A DNA stretch of 64,000 bases from Roseiarcus sp963823165 (GTDB lineage Bacteria; Pseudomonadota; Alphaproteobacteria; Rhizobiales; Beijerinckiaceae), in assembly GCA_963823165.1 (NCBI GenBank), contig CAWGKV010000004.1, positions 90,832-154,831 on the forward strand, written 5' to 3'. A program made the position numbers and the translations under genes. The notes under the pieces are model-generated. The model made no database searches and was not told where the DNA came from. It saw only the letters and a program-made list of their open reading frames with translations. Below are positions 1-8,266 of this stretch, one piece after another; position 1 is the stretch's first letter, and every line of letters starts with the position of its first letter.

Positions 1-81
1 GGCGCCTTGCGGGTCGGCGCCGGCAATTATGGCGGCAAGCTCGGCCGGCATCACTATCACCTCAAGGAGCTGCTGCCGTGA
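1..81 (+). CDS. fhcD: Formylmethanofuran--H4MPT formyltransferase, 3' end only
   Basis: Only the last 26 codons are in the window. The C-terminus contains AGNYGGKLGRHHYHLKELLP, the characteristic end of the formyltransferase (Ftr/FhcD) subunit of the bacterial formyltransferase/hydrolase complex, which moves the formyl group between H4MPT and methylofuran in the cytoplasm. Its TGA at 79-81 overlaps the GTG start of fhcC by four bases, so the two are translationally coupled. The family assignment rests on the short tail plus the fhcC neighbour. Confidence 0.85.
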   Translation, partial: GALRVGAGNYGGKLGRHHYHLKELLP

Positions 82-890
82 CGCCGCTGACGTTCGCCAC
101 GCGCGCCGCGCCGACCCAGCGCCTCGATCTTTCGCCCCTGACGCCGCAAAATCTGGCCGGCAGGACGATGGCGGAAATTGCCGCGATCGAGCTCGGGACG
201 ACCCGCGAGCGCGTCGCGGCCGGAGACGTCTTCAGCATCCGTGAGGGCGATTTCGACTCGGTTCTTTTCGACGGCGGCGGCGCGCGCTTCGATCGGATCG
301 GCATGGGCATGACTGCGGGCGCGATTCACGTCGACGGCGAGGTCGGCGTTCAAGCCGGGCGCGCAATGGCGGGCGGACGATTGACCATTCGCGGCGACGC
401 GGGTCCGTTCGCGGCTTCCGGAATGAAGGGCGGGATTTTGGAAATCGAGGGGGACGCAGGCGAGCGGCTCGGAGGCCCGCTGAGCGGCGAGACGGTCGGC
501 ATGAGCGGGGGCCTGGTTTGCGTGCGCGGAGACGCCGGCCCGCGGGCCGGCGACAGGCTGAGGCGCGGCGCAATCCTGATCGAGGGCCGCGCCGGCCCAT
601 ACGCCGGCAGCCGGATGATCGCCGGAACCTTGGCGATCGCGGGCGAGGCGGGCGACTTGCCGGGTTATTTGATGAGCCGCGGCACCATTCTATTGGGGCG
701 CGGCGCCGTTTCTCTCTCGCCGTCCTTCGGCGATTGCGGCGAACATGATCTCGTCGCGGCGCGGCTGATGGCCGATTACGTCGCTCAGGCGAGCGCGGAG
801 CTGTCTCGACTTTTTCGCCGGCCGCTGAAGCGTCTCGCAGGGGATCTGGCAGCCCTCGGCAAGGGCGAGATTCTGATCCCGCGGCCATAG
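78..890 (+). CDS. fhcC: Formylmethanofuran dehydrogenase/hydrolase subunit C
   Basis: The 270-residue protein is the FhcC subunit of the formyltransferase/hydrolase complex, which releases formate from formyl-methylofuran during formaldehyde oxidation. Its middle (about residues 70-215) is a run of Gly/Ala-rich repeats (GGRLTIRGDAG, GGILEIEGDAG, GGLVCVRGDAG), the GltB-C/FwdC-type beta-helix. Length matches the family. GTG start at 78, four-base overlap with fhcD, so this is the end of an fhc operon whose earlier genes lie to the left. No FhcA or FhcB is visible in the window. Confidence 0.93.
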   Translation: MTPLTFATRAAPTQRLDLSPLTPQNLAGRTMAEIAAIELGTTRERVAAGDVFSIREGDFDSVLFDGGGARFDRIGMGMTAGAIHVDGEVGVQAGRAMAGGRLTIRGDAGPFAASGMKGGILEIEGDAGERLGGPLSGETVGMSGGLVCVRGDAGPRAGDRLRRGAILIEGRAGPYAGSRMIAGTLAIAGEAGDLPGYLMSRGTILLGRGAVSLSPSFGDCGEHDLVAARLMADYVAQASAELSRLFRRPLKRLAGDLAALGKGEILIPRP

Positions 891-944
891 GAAGCGTCGC
901 GTATTGATTACAAGTACGCCCGCTGCGCCGCAGGCGACTCGGTT

Positions 945-1748
945 TCACTGCCGGTAGGCGCGATCGAAATTCTTCGCCTTGGCGAGAAAGGGCGCTCCCG
1001 CGCTGTCGATGCGGGCGGAATCGACGTCCAGGCCCGAGACGTCGGCGCCCTCGAAATGGGCGCCGCGCAGATCCGCCCCACTCGCGTCCGCCTCGCGCAA
1101 CGTCGCTCCGGCGAAATTGGCGTCGGTGAGCTTGGCGAATTGCAAATCCGCCAGCGTGAGATTGGCGCCAGCGAAATCGGCGCCAGTGAGGTCGGCGGAC
1201 TTGAATGAGGCGTGCATGAGGCCCATCGACTGATTTTTCAAGTCCGCGCCGCAGTCGGCCTTTTCGAGGCGAGCGCCCGCCAGATGGGCGTGGTTCATGT
1301 CCGCGGCGATGCGAGCGTCTGAGAGATTGGCGCCGTCGAGATTCGCGCCGGCCAATTGCGTCGCGAACAAACTGGCCTTGACGAGGCTGGCTCCTGCGAG
1401 ATTGGCGCCGAGCGCCCAGGCCTGGTCCAGAACTGCTCTATCCAAGTTGGCGTGGGAAAGGTTGGCATGATTGAGACCGGCCGCCCGCAAGTTCGCGCCG
1501 GACAGGTCGAGACCGGACAGATCGAGACCGTTCAGCCGCTTGCCGGATAGGTCCGCCGCCTGGCCCCGCGGCGCCGCCGCGACCGCGGCCTGCACCTCCG
1601 TCCGCGTCATCTCGGCTGTCGTCATCGCCGGCGAGGACATGTCCAGGCCGCGCATCGCGTCCTGCGCCTCGACCGCGCAAATCGGCGCGACTGCAAGCCC
1701 TATCGCGAACGAACCTCCCACCAGCCGCATTGCGAGTTTTCTTTGCAC
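945..1748 (-). CDS. Exported pentapeptide-repeat protein
   Basis: The 267-residue protein has an N-terminal signal peptide (hydrophobic stretch about residues 8-27, AVEA-QD cleavage). From about residue 65 to the end it is mostly A(D/N)LxX pentapeptide repeats (for example LDLSGLDLSGANLRAAGLNH), which fold as a right-handed quadrilateral beta-helix. Such proteins have no common enzymatic role; here it is probably periplasmic. It stands alone, convergent with fhcC and transcribed away from the next gene. Function is unknown. The repeat assignment is clear; any link to C1 metabolism is only positional. Confidence 0.85.
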   Translation of the reverse strand: MQRKLAMRLVGGSFAIGLAVAPICAVEAQDAMRGLDMSSPAMTTAEMTRTEVQAAVAAAPRGQAADLSGKRLNGLDLSGLDLSGANLRAAGLNHANLSHANLDRAVLDQAWALGANLAGASLVKASLFATQLAGANLDGANLSDARIAADMNHAHLAGARLEKADCGADLKNQSMGLMHASFKSADLTGADFAGANLTLADLQFAKLTDANFAGATLREADASGADLRGAHFEGADVSGLDVDSARIDSAGAPFLAKAKNFDRAYRQ

Positions 1749-1828
1749 GACACGACGATAGTCTCATGCGCCGGCGGGGGCAACGCCGCACTGCCGAGCG
1801 GGTCCTCGCCGGACGTCAAAACCGCCGA

Positions 1829-2035
1829 TCAGGTCTTCTGGCCCCCGGCGCCGGGATAAGCACACCGCCATCGCGTCACCCGAGTCCCGGGATGCTCCCC
1901 CGACCAGGCGGCGACATAAGGCGGCGCCTGCATCATGCATTGCATCAACGATTCTTGCGAAACAAACGGAAGTCGCTGTTCCTGGCATTGGCCCGGCGCG
2001 TTGAGCGCGCATACCGTCAGTATCAGCTCGATCAT
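1829..2035 (-). CDS. Small conserved-looking protein of unknown function
   Basis: A 68-residue ORF beginning MIELILTVCALNAPGQCQEQ and ending with a short polar tail. The ATG at 2035 was preferred over an upstream start at 2209, because the extra N-terminal segment is antisense to the 5' end of the beta-RFAP synthase gene and looks non-coding. It has three cysteines and a hydrophobic N-terminus that could be a short membrane or export segment. It has the look of the small cysteine-containing proteins common in Hyphomicrobiales, but I cannot name a family. Divergent from mptG. Confidence 0.5.
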   Translation of the reverse strand: MIELILTVCALNAPGQCQEQRLPFVSQESLMQCMMQAPPYVAAWSGEHPGTRVTRWRCAYPGAGGQKT

Positions 2036-2238
2036 CGCGCACCTGTCTTCAAGCGAGACCCGCAGTTCGCCGCTCGCGAATCCGGCATGCTCCACCAGCA
2101 ACCACGTCGACCTCGCCGCGGGCTGACCCAGCCTGCGCTTCAAACCGTCCGCCCGCAAGGGTATGAAAATGCCGCACCCGCGGCGGGAGTTCTCGCCCGC
2201 GCTTGGCAAACGCGGCGAAGTTTCGCAATGTTCCGATC

Positions 2239-3252
2239 ATGTCGCGCCGGGCGACAACCAGGCGAACGAATTGCAGTGAGGCGCTATTGAAAGGCGTTCG
2301 GGTCACGACTGCGGCGCGCCTGCATTTGGGCTTTCTCGATCTCAATGGGGACCTTGGCCGCCGGTTCGGGTCGATCGGTCTCGCCATCGACGCGTTCAAG
2401 ACCTGCGTCGAGCTCCGAGACGCCATGCGCTTCGAGACGGCCGGCGAGGAGCGCGAGCGAGGGGCGCGTCTGGCGCGGCGCATCGCCGAGCATCTCGACC
2501 TCGAGGCGGCTAAAAAGCTGATCATCTCGAGCGCCATCCCCGCGCATGCGGGGCTCGGGTCCGGGACCCAGCTCGCAATCGCGATCGCCTCGGCGTTTCG
2601 CCTGCTGTCCGGACTTCCGCTGGATCCGCGAAGCGACGCCCGCCTGCTCGATCGCGGCGGGCGTTCGGGCGTCGGCGCGGCATTGTTCGAGCTGGGCGGG
2701 CTCGTGGTCGACGCCGGGATCGGGCCGAGCGCGGAAATCCCGCCGGTCGTGGCCCGGGTCAATTTTCCTGCCGACTGGCGGATTCTTCTCCTTTTGGACC
2801 CAAGCATACAAGGCGCGCATGGCGAGGCGGAACGGCAGGCGTTCGCGCGTTTGCCTCGCATGTCGGCCGAATCGGCAGGCGAAATCTGCCGTCGAACGCT
2901 GATGCAGCTCCTTCCTGCAGCCGCAGAGCGGGACTTCGCTTCATTCGGCGACGGGCTCTCCCGGATTCAAGAGATCGTCGGCGACCATTTCGCTCCGGTT
3001 CAGGGCGGCGGCCGATTCACCAGCGCCGCGGTCGGCAGGGTCGCCGAGCGACTCGCTGCGCACGGCGCAGCCGGAATCGGCCAGAGTTCCTGGGGACCGA
3101 CCGGCTTCGCCTTCGCCCGCGACCCCGACCAGGCGCAGTTTTTAGCCCGCTGCGCCCGTGACGTATGCGAACCGCTCGTGCAAATCAAAATTTGCGCGGC
3201 GCGCGACCGCGGCGCAGAGATCCGCGAGGAAGAGCACGCATCAATAGAATGA
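2239..3252 (+). CDS. mptG: Beta-ribofuranosylaminobenzene 5'-phosphate synthase (beta-RFAP synthase)
   Basis: A GHMP-kinase-like protein that condenses 4-hydroxybenzoate or p-aminobenzoate with PRPP, the first committed step of H4MPT synthesis. Family hallmarks are TTAARLHLGFLDLNG near the N-terminus, the Gly-rich SSAIPAHAGLGSGTQLAIAI loop and a C-terminal QGGGRFTSAAVG segment. The start is uncertain. ATG 2239 is used here; TTG 2203 is possible, and TTG 2287 (preceded by GTGAGG) would place the start right before the conserved VRVTTAARLHLG. The gene ends 16 bases before mtdB and probably shares its transcript. Confidence 0.9.
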   Translation: MSRRATTRRTNCSEALLKGVRVTTAARLHLGFLDLNGDLGRRFGSIGLAIDAFKTCVELRDAMRFETAGEERERGARLARRIAEHLDLEAAKKLIISSAIPAHAGLGSGTQLAIAIASAFRLLSGLPLDPRSDARLLDRGGRSGVGAALFELGGLVVDAGIGPSAEIPPVVARVNFPADWRILLLLDPSIQGAHGEAERQAFARLPRMSAESAGEICRRTLMQLLPAAAERDFASFGDGLSRIQEIVGDHFAPVQGGGRFTSAAVGRVAERLAAHGAAGIGQSSWGPTGFAFARDPDQAQFLARCARDVCEPLVQIKICAARDRGAEIREEEHASIE

Positions 3253-3268
3253 TCGCTCAGGAGGAAAC

Positions 3269-4159
3269 ATGGCCAAGAACATCCTGCACATGGTGACGCC
3301 GCTCACGCACATGAGTCCCTTCGACGTCAACATGGCGGTCGACGCCGGTTACGACGCGACGATTCCCTACGCCAACGTGTCGGTGAAGGAGATCACCGGC
3401 CTCGTGCAGGACGCGATGTTTTCGCGATCGCCGCGCGACGCGCCGCGAACCGGGGTATTCATCGCCGGCAAGGACGCTTTCCTCGCCCTCGATATGCTCG
3501 ACGCCGCCGCCAAGGCGCTGTTGAAACCGTTCGAGATTTCGCTGTTCGCCGATCCTGCCGGGTCGTTCACCACCGCCGCGGCGATGATCGCGGTCGTCGA
3601 AAAAACCTTGAAGGAGAAAAAGGATCGCGGCCTTCGCGGCGCAGCCGTGTCGATCTTCGGAGCGACCGGCGTCGTGGGAACCGCGTCCGGCGTCATCGCC
3701 GCGCTCGAGGGCGCGCTCGTTACGCTCGTCGGGCACGACGGAACAGAGCGCGTCGCTCGCCACGCCGCCGAGATCAAGCGCAGGTTCGGCGTCGACTTGG
3801 CCGTCGCCGACGGCTCGACCGCAGAAAAAAGGGCGGCGATCCTCGAGTCGACCGAAGTCGCGCTCTGCGCGGCGAGAGCCGGCGTGCGGGTGCTCGACGC
3901 CGCCCAGATCGCGGCCGCGGCGAAATTGCTGGTCGCCGCCGACGTCAACGCCGTGCCTCCGCTTGGAGTCGAAGGCGTGGACCTTCATGCGAACGGCGCG
4001 CCGCTTGGCGAGCACGGTGCGCTCGGCGTCGGCGCGCTGGCGATCGGCAATGTCAAGTATCGAACCGAATCGGGACTCTTCAAGCAGATGACCGAGAGCA
4101 AGACCGCCCTCCGGCTGGACTTCCGTCAAGCGTTCGAATTGGCGCGAACGCTCGCCTGA
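3269..4159 (+). CDS. mtdB: NAD(P)-dependent methylene-H4MPT dehydrogenase
   Basis: The 296-residue cytoplasmic enzyme oxidises methylene-H4MPT to methenyl-H4MPT with NAD+ or NADP+, in the formaldehyde oxidation branch. The start MAKNILHMVTPLTHMSPFDV is characteristic of MtdA/MtdB. The dinucleotide-binding region follows at about residues 125-140 (AVSIFGATGVVGTASGV). The sequence is full length and closer to MtdB in its N-terminus (SPFDVNMAVDAGYD); MtdA remains a weaker alternative. A strong ribosome-binding site (AGGAGG) lies just before the ATG, and mptG lies immediately upstream. Confidence 0.93.
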   Translation: MAKNILHMVTPLTHMSPFDVNMAVDAGYDATIPYANVSVKEITGLVQDAMFSRSPRDAPRTGVFIAGKDAFLALDMLDAAAKALLKPFEISLFADPAGSFTTAAAMIAVVEKTLKEKKDRGLRGAAVSIFGATGVVGTASGVIAALEGALVTLVGHDGTERVARHAAEIKRRFGVDLAVADGSTAEKRAAILESTEVALCAARAGVRVLDAAQIAAAAKLLVAADVNAVPPLGVEGVDLHANGAPLGEHGALGVGALAIGNVKYRTESGLFKQMTESKTALRLDFRQAFELARTLA

Positions 4160-4220
4160 CAGGACGCCGACTGCGGCGCGGGGTGAAAGCCGGCTGCGCC
4201 GCTCGCGCCGTCGTCCGCGA

Positions 4221-5384
4221 TCAATCCTTGGACGGCGTCGCGCTTCTGGCGACCAGGCCGAGAGAGCGCGCATCGGCGGAACTCGCCGCTCGCTCACGAC
4301 GGATTTCGACGCCGACGGAGCCGTTGATGACGTCGAGCTTCTGGACGTTGACGCGGACGCTTCGCACGCGAACATGCCGCAATATGATCGCGGCGACCTC
4401 CTCGGCGAGAGTCTCGACGAAGTCGACATGGCCGCGGCCGACGACGAGCCGAATCGCATCGAGGATGACGTCATAAGAGAAGATCGAGCGCATGTCTTCC
4501 GTGTGCGCGCCCGGCCGGCGCACCAAGGCTTCGACCTCGAACACCACGCGCTGCTGGGCGTGCCGCTCGAAATCATAGGCGCCGATCTGCGCCTCGACGA
4601 CGAAATCGCGCACGAACACCCGGTCCACCTCGCCTTCCGCGTCGCGCCCGCCGATGATCCCACGCGCGAGCAACCGCCAGTCGATCTTCGGCGAAGCGTC
4701 GGCATCCGGCCTCTCGCGCGGGATCAGATCGCGGATGAGCGCGACGGCGTGCGGATCGATCGGTCCTTCGCGGTCATGGGCCTGACAAAGCGCTCCGCGA
4801 AATCCGAGAACGTCGGGGCGCACGAGCATGAGTTGGGGAACGTCGGGGGCCTCGAGCGAGCCGGCAAGGCCGCTCGTTAGGCCCGCCGCGCGGCAACGCG
4901 CGCAGAATTCCTCGAGCTGCGCGACGTCGAGATGCACCAGGAGACGGCCGAGACTCTTGTCGCGCGTGTCGAGCATCGCGCCCTTGAATCCGAGCGCGGC
5001 CAGATCGGGAAGAAGAGCGAAATCCGGCTCTTCGTCGGCGAACAATATGCCGACGAGAGCGATCTCGCGCGCCGAAAGCTTCAGGGAATCGCGGAGACTT
5101 CGGAGCGAAGAGCCGTCGACCGCGAGCTTGAGGTAGTCTGCCCCAATCGCCGCCAGCCCGCGCGCCCGCGTCAGGAGCGCTTGCTCGAGGTAAGGCGGAT
5201 CTCCGAGCGTCGCGCTCGTCTCGCACCGCCGCGCGACCGCTGCTATCGTATCGCGCGCGCTGTCGAGCGCGATCGGCCCGAGCGCGCCTTGCCGCGGGTC
5301 CTTCAGGTCGATCACGTCGGCGCCGAACCGCAATGCGATGTCCGCCTCCGCGGAGTCCACGACGCTGGCGAGCATGCGCGTCAT
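4221..5384 (-). CDS. mfnB: Fused (5-formylfuran-3-yl)methyl phosphate synthase and dihydroneopterin aldolase-like protein
   Basis: The 387-residue protein has two parts. Residues 1 to about 240 are MfnB (DUF556), which makes the furan precursor of methano/methylofuran from glyceraldehyde 3-phosphate; the VIDLKDPRQGALG motif includes the likely Schiff-base lysine (K28). Residues about 265-387 resemble FolB/dihydroneopterin aldolase (DRVFVRDFVVEAQIGAYDFE, later VQKLDVINGSVGVEI), a pterin enzyme. The ATG at 5384 follows a GGGGAGG ribosome-binding site; further upstream codons look non-coding. The fusion joins a furan-making and a pterin-type domain, which suits a cell that makes both C1 carriers. 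The aldolase half may act on H4MPT precursors or be regulatory. Confidence 0.88.
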   Translation of the reverse strand: MTRMLASVVDSAEADIALRFGADVIDLKDPRQGALGPIALDSARDTIAAVARRCETSATLGDPPYLEQALLTRARGLAAIGADYLKLAVDGSSLRSLRDSLKLSAREIALVGILFADEEPDFALLPDLAALGFKGAMLDTRDKSLGRLLVHLDVAQLEEFCARCRAAGLTSGLAGSLEAPDVPQLMLVRPDVLGFRGALCQAHDREGPIDPHAVALIRDLIPRERPDADASPKIDWRLLARGIIGGRDAEGEVDRVFVRDFVVEAQIGAYDFERHAQQRVVFEVEALVRRPGAHTEDMRSIFSYDVILDAIRLVVGRGHVDFVETLAEEVAAIILRHVRVRSVRVNVQKLDVINGSVGVEIRRERAASSADARSLGLVARSATPSKD

Positions 5385-5506
5385 CGCCAAACCTCCCCGA
5401 TTGCGCAGTCCATGCCGGCATGCCGTCGTTTGCCCGCGTCGGACGATGCGTCGGCGAAGCTCGACGGCTTGATCGACAGCGCGGGGAATCCTATGATCGG
5501 CCTCAA

Positions 5507-6139
5507 ATGGAAACGCCCATGCATGTTGCGCTCCGCGTCGTCCTCGGGCTCGCCATTGTGGCCGGATCGGCGGCGCAGGCAAGCGCGCAAACGAGCGGGA
5601 AGGCCGACCCGGATTGGCCCTGTCCTCAGGTCAAGGTTACGGCTTTTTCGCTCGCCTCTATCTGGGACGGGCCCCAACTCGATCTGAACTCGCAAAGTTG
5701 GCGCGACGATCCCGAGATCGCCGACTTGGTGGCAAAAATGTCGCAGCGGAGGGTTCCGATCGCCGACGTTGAGGCGGCGATCGCGGACTTCAAGGCAAAG
5801 GCCGGAGCGGATGCGGACGCGAAGCTTCTGCGCGCGTTCGCCGCGGCGTTCGAGGATCTGTCGGAACAACGCTCTCGAATTCTTGCCGGACTGGACCGCT
5901 TCGGCCGCAAACAGCGCGCCATGGCCGATCGGATCCGCGCGGAGGCCGACGCCGTTCAAAAATCCGCCGACCAGAATCAGAACGGGCAGACGGCGTCGAG
6001 CGACAGCCAGGAACGTTTGCAATGGGACCTGCGCGTTTTCGATGATCGACGTCAGACTGTCCGCTACGTCTGCGAGACGCCGACGCTGATCGAGCAGCAA
6101 ATCGGCGCAATCGCTCGCGCCGTGCAAAAAGCTCTTTAG
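5507..6139 (+). CDS. Exported alpha-helical protein of unknown function
   Basis: A 210-residue protein with a clear signal peptide (VALRVVLGLAIVAGSAAQAS, cleavage after SAQ) and a helical, charged, coiled-coil-prone body (about residues 90-200, many A/E/R/Q). Two cysteines (WPCPQV and RYVCETP) could form a disulfide. ATG 5507 is used; ATG 5519 is an alternative that gives a more compact signal peptide. It is divergent from the mfnB-folB gene and convergent with the xox operon. I do not recognise the family; proteins of this kind are seen near methanol oxidation genes, but that is inference. Confidence 0.65.
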   Translation: METPMHVALRVVLGLAIVAGSAAQASAQTSGKADPDWPCPQVKVTAFSLASIWDGPQLDLNSQSWRDDPEIADLVAKMSQRRVPIADVEAAIADFKAKAGADADAKLLRAFAAAFEDLSEQRSRILAGLDRFGRKQRAMADRIRAEADAVQKSADQNQNGQTASSDSQERLQWDLRVFDDRRQTVRYVCETPTLIEQQIGAIARAVQKAL

Positions 6140-6266
6140 CGGCAGACTTGCTTCGAGTTCCGGGGGCGCCGGGACGCGCCGGCGGCCTCGAGTTCGAGCC
6201 GGACACATATCGACAGAGGGCCACGCCTTTCTTCCCTCACCGGTTTGGCGCAAACGGCGTATTACG

Positions 6267-6818
6267 TCACGGCCGCGGCTCGGGCTTGCGGCTTTCGAGC
6301 GGAAGGCCGGCCGCGGCCCAGCCGTCCGTTCCCTCAGGGTACCAATCGACGTTGCGATAGCCAAACTCCATTGCGCGCTTCGCGGCGTTCCACGACATCC
6401 AGCAATCGCGCAGACAATAGAACACGATCGCCCTGCCCAGGTCGCCTCCGGCCGCCTTCCTAAGTCCGGCGCGAAAATACAACTCCATGATCGGCGCCAG
6501 CGATCCGTATCCCGTATCCGGCAGCCAGAGGCTGCCGGGGATATCGAACCGCGGCTTATCGCGCCAGACAACGTCGGGGCCGAGATTGGTTGGGCGCGGC
6601 GCTTGGGCCAAGACGTCGATGAAGGCTGCCTCGCCGCGTTGCCAGATGTCGCGCGCTTCATCGGTCGTCAAGACGCGGGCGCCCTTCAAGGTCGGCGGCG
6701 TCGGCGCGCGATACTCCCCCATCCGATACGAAGCCGGTTCGGGGGCCGCATCGTTGCCGAGCGCGGCGACGGGCGCGAGCCCTAAGCAAACAGCGGCAAC
6801 CGCAAGGCGCGTGCTCAC
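6267..6818 (-). CDS. PQQ-dependent catabolism-associated CXXCW motif protein (rhodanese-like)
   Basis: A 183-residue exported protein with a signal peptide at residues 1-21. The FYCLRDCWMSWNAAKRA segment near residue 145 holds the CXXCW signature (CLRDCW), and the fold is rhodanese-like. The family (TIGR03865) accompanies PQQ-dependent alcohol dehydrogenases; its biochemical role is not settled. It is the last gene of the minus-strand xoxF-xoxG-xoxG-xoxJ operon, starting 7 bases after xoxJ ends. Full length, no obvious defect. Confidence 0.88.
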   Translation of the reverse strand: MSTRLAVAAVCLGLAPVAALGNDAAPEPASYRMGEYRAPTPPTLKGARVLTTDEARDIWQRGEAAFIDVLAQAPRPTNLGPDVVWRDKPRFDIPGSLWLPDTGYGSLAPIMELYFRAGLRKAAGGDLGRAIVFYCLRDCWMSWNAAKRAMEFGYRNVDWYPEGTDGWAAAGLPLESRKPEPRP

Positions 6819-6824
6819 AGGGCG

Positions 6825-7712
6825 TCAGTGCGTGAGCGGCTGATCATTCTCGTCGAGCAACGGAACGCCGTAGGACCGCAATATCCCGTCGATCTCGCTA
6901 TGATTCTCGGAAATCAGCTTATTGAGGCTGCGCTTCCAGTTCTGATCGGAATGCCGCACGCCCATGACGATCCGGTAGGTCATGCGCGGGCCGTTCTGCT
7001 CCTTCAGGAGCGGGACGACGGTCACCGGAGTCTTGGCCTTCAGCGCGTAATAGCCGGCGATCGGACCCCACAGCAGCGCAACGTCGATCACGCCGTGGTC
7101 CAGATCGTCCATCATCTCGTGGGTCGGCGAATCGAAGCGGGTGTCGACGACCAGCGCGTAGGATTTGATTTGGCCGAGCAACCCGTTGACGGCGAGGTAA
7201 GACGCCGGCGGTGTTCCCGCGATGATGCCGATCTTTGCCGTCTTCAGGCGTGGATCGCTCAGGGAATCAAGCCCTTCCAGCGGCCCGCCCTTGCGGTACG
7301 CGGCGACATAGCTGGTCCGATAATACGGGTTGGTCGGCTGAACGATTTCGTCCCCTTGCGCGATTCCGAGGACGACGTCGCAACGATGCGCGTTCAAAGT
7401 ATTTCGAATGAAACCGGTCGCGCCCGGGTAGAATGTGTAGGCGACCGACTTGCCTAGCTTGCGCGCGAAAAGTTCGGCGATCTTGTTCTCAAAGCCCTCA
7501 CCCGCTTCATTCGAGAAAGGAAGATTGCGCGGATCGGCGCAGGCGCGAAAGACATGCGGGTCGATCAGTTCGATCGAGCCTTCAGACGTTGCATCATCCT
7601 GGGCCCGGCCACCGGCAGACCAAACAAGGCAGGCGAGGCCCGCCAAGCCCAGCGCGAGCAGAGCCCCCCTCGCGAGACGCCGAAAGCCCATGACCTTTAA
7701 ATCGCCGTTCAT
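6825..7712 (-). CDS. xoxJ: Quinoprotein dehydrogenase-associated periplasmic binding protein XoxJ
   Basis: The 295-residue protein resembles a type 2 periplasmic solute-binding protein (TIGR03871, MxaJ/XoxJ). It starts with an export signal (ALLALGLAGLACLVWSAGGRA), then VFRACADPRNLPFSNEAGEG, typical of the family, with later ARKLGKSVAYTFYPGATGF. XoxJ is thought to help activate apo-XoxF rather than transport a solute. Its ATG shares one base with the stop of the preceding cytochrome gene (TGATG), indicating translational coupling. The start codon was chosen because of that overlap and the position of the signal peptide. Confidence 0.93.
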   Translation of the reverse strand: MNGDLKVMGFRRLARGALLALGLAGLACLVWSAGGRAQDDATSEGSIELIDPHVFRACADPRNLPFSNEAGEGFENKIAELFARKLGKSVAYTFYPGATGFIRNTLNAHRCDVVLGIAQGDEIVQPTNPYYRTSYVAAYRKGGPLEGLDSLSDPRLKTAKIGIIAGTPPASYLAVNGLLGQIKSYALVVDTRFDSPTHEMMDDLDHGVIDVALLWGPIAGYYALKAKTPVTVVPLLKEQNGPRMTYRIVMGVRHSDQNWKRSLNKLISENHSEIDGILRSYGVPLLDENDQPLTH

Positions 7713-8266
7713 CAACTGCCGCTCATGCATTTGTCTTCGTTCTTCTCGAATGCCTCCGGAGGGGACGCATGCTTGGCCGGCCGGCCGCGGGGGATCGCAT
7801 TCACGGAGCGCGCGCGCAGGTAGATGTAGATATCGGTGAGGTAGCACATCACGTTCTTGTCATCAGAAAAGGCCGGCATGACCAGCTCGTTGCCAGGGCT
7901 GAGATTTTTCTTGCCGCTGACGACGATGCCGTAGAATTCGTCGTAGCCGATCGTCTTCAACGAGTTCGCCAGCGCCGGAGCGTAGCTCGAGCCCTCGCCG
8001 TCTGGGCCGTGGCAGCGAAGGCATTCGGAGGTGTAGCGGATATAGCCGGAGTACGTATACCAGCCGACCGTTCCGTCCGGTTCGACCTTGAAGGTCGGAT
8101 CGCCGTTCTTGTCGCGCCAAATCCCGTCTTCGTCTTGCTTTACAGCGGCCGGATTGCCCGGCGCCTCGGCGCGCGCCGTCAAGGGTGCGACAAGGCACAA
8201 GATCAACGCGAGAAGAGTCCCCCTTCGGAAACGCCACCCGCCTCCGGCTCTTGAAGCTCGATTCAT
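7712..8266 (-). CDS. xoxG: c-type cytochrome XoxG, downstream copy
   Basis: A 184-residue periplasmic cytochrome cL-type protein, the electron acceptor for XoxF methanol dehydrogenase. It has a signal peptide, then GIWRDKNGDPTFKVEPDGTV and a heme-binding CLRCH; MPAF probably supplies the axial methionine. The C-terminus ends DKCMSGS. It is a tandem paralogue of the gene at 8266-8859, with nearly the same middle region but a different heme-motif context. It is coupled on both sides: its ATG shares one base with the upstream copy's stop, and its own stop shares one base with xoxJ's start. Confidence 0.92.
   Translation of the reverse strand: MNRASRAGGGWRFRRGTLLALILCLVAPLTARAEAPGNPAAVKQDEDGIWRDKNGDPTFKVEPDGTVGWYTYSGYIRYTSECLRCHGPDGEGSSYAPALANSLKTIGYDEFYGIVVSGKKNLSPGNELVMPAFSDDKNVMCYLTDIYIYLRARSVNAIPRGRPAKHASPPEAFEKNEDKCMSGS

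Noticed and set aside
3257..4705. Minus-strand frame of 482 codons over mtdB
   Set aside because: It is antisense to mtdB and Arg/Ser-rich, without domains.
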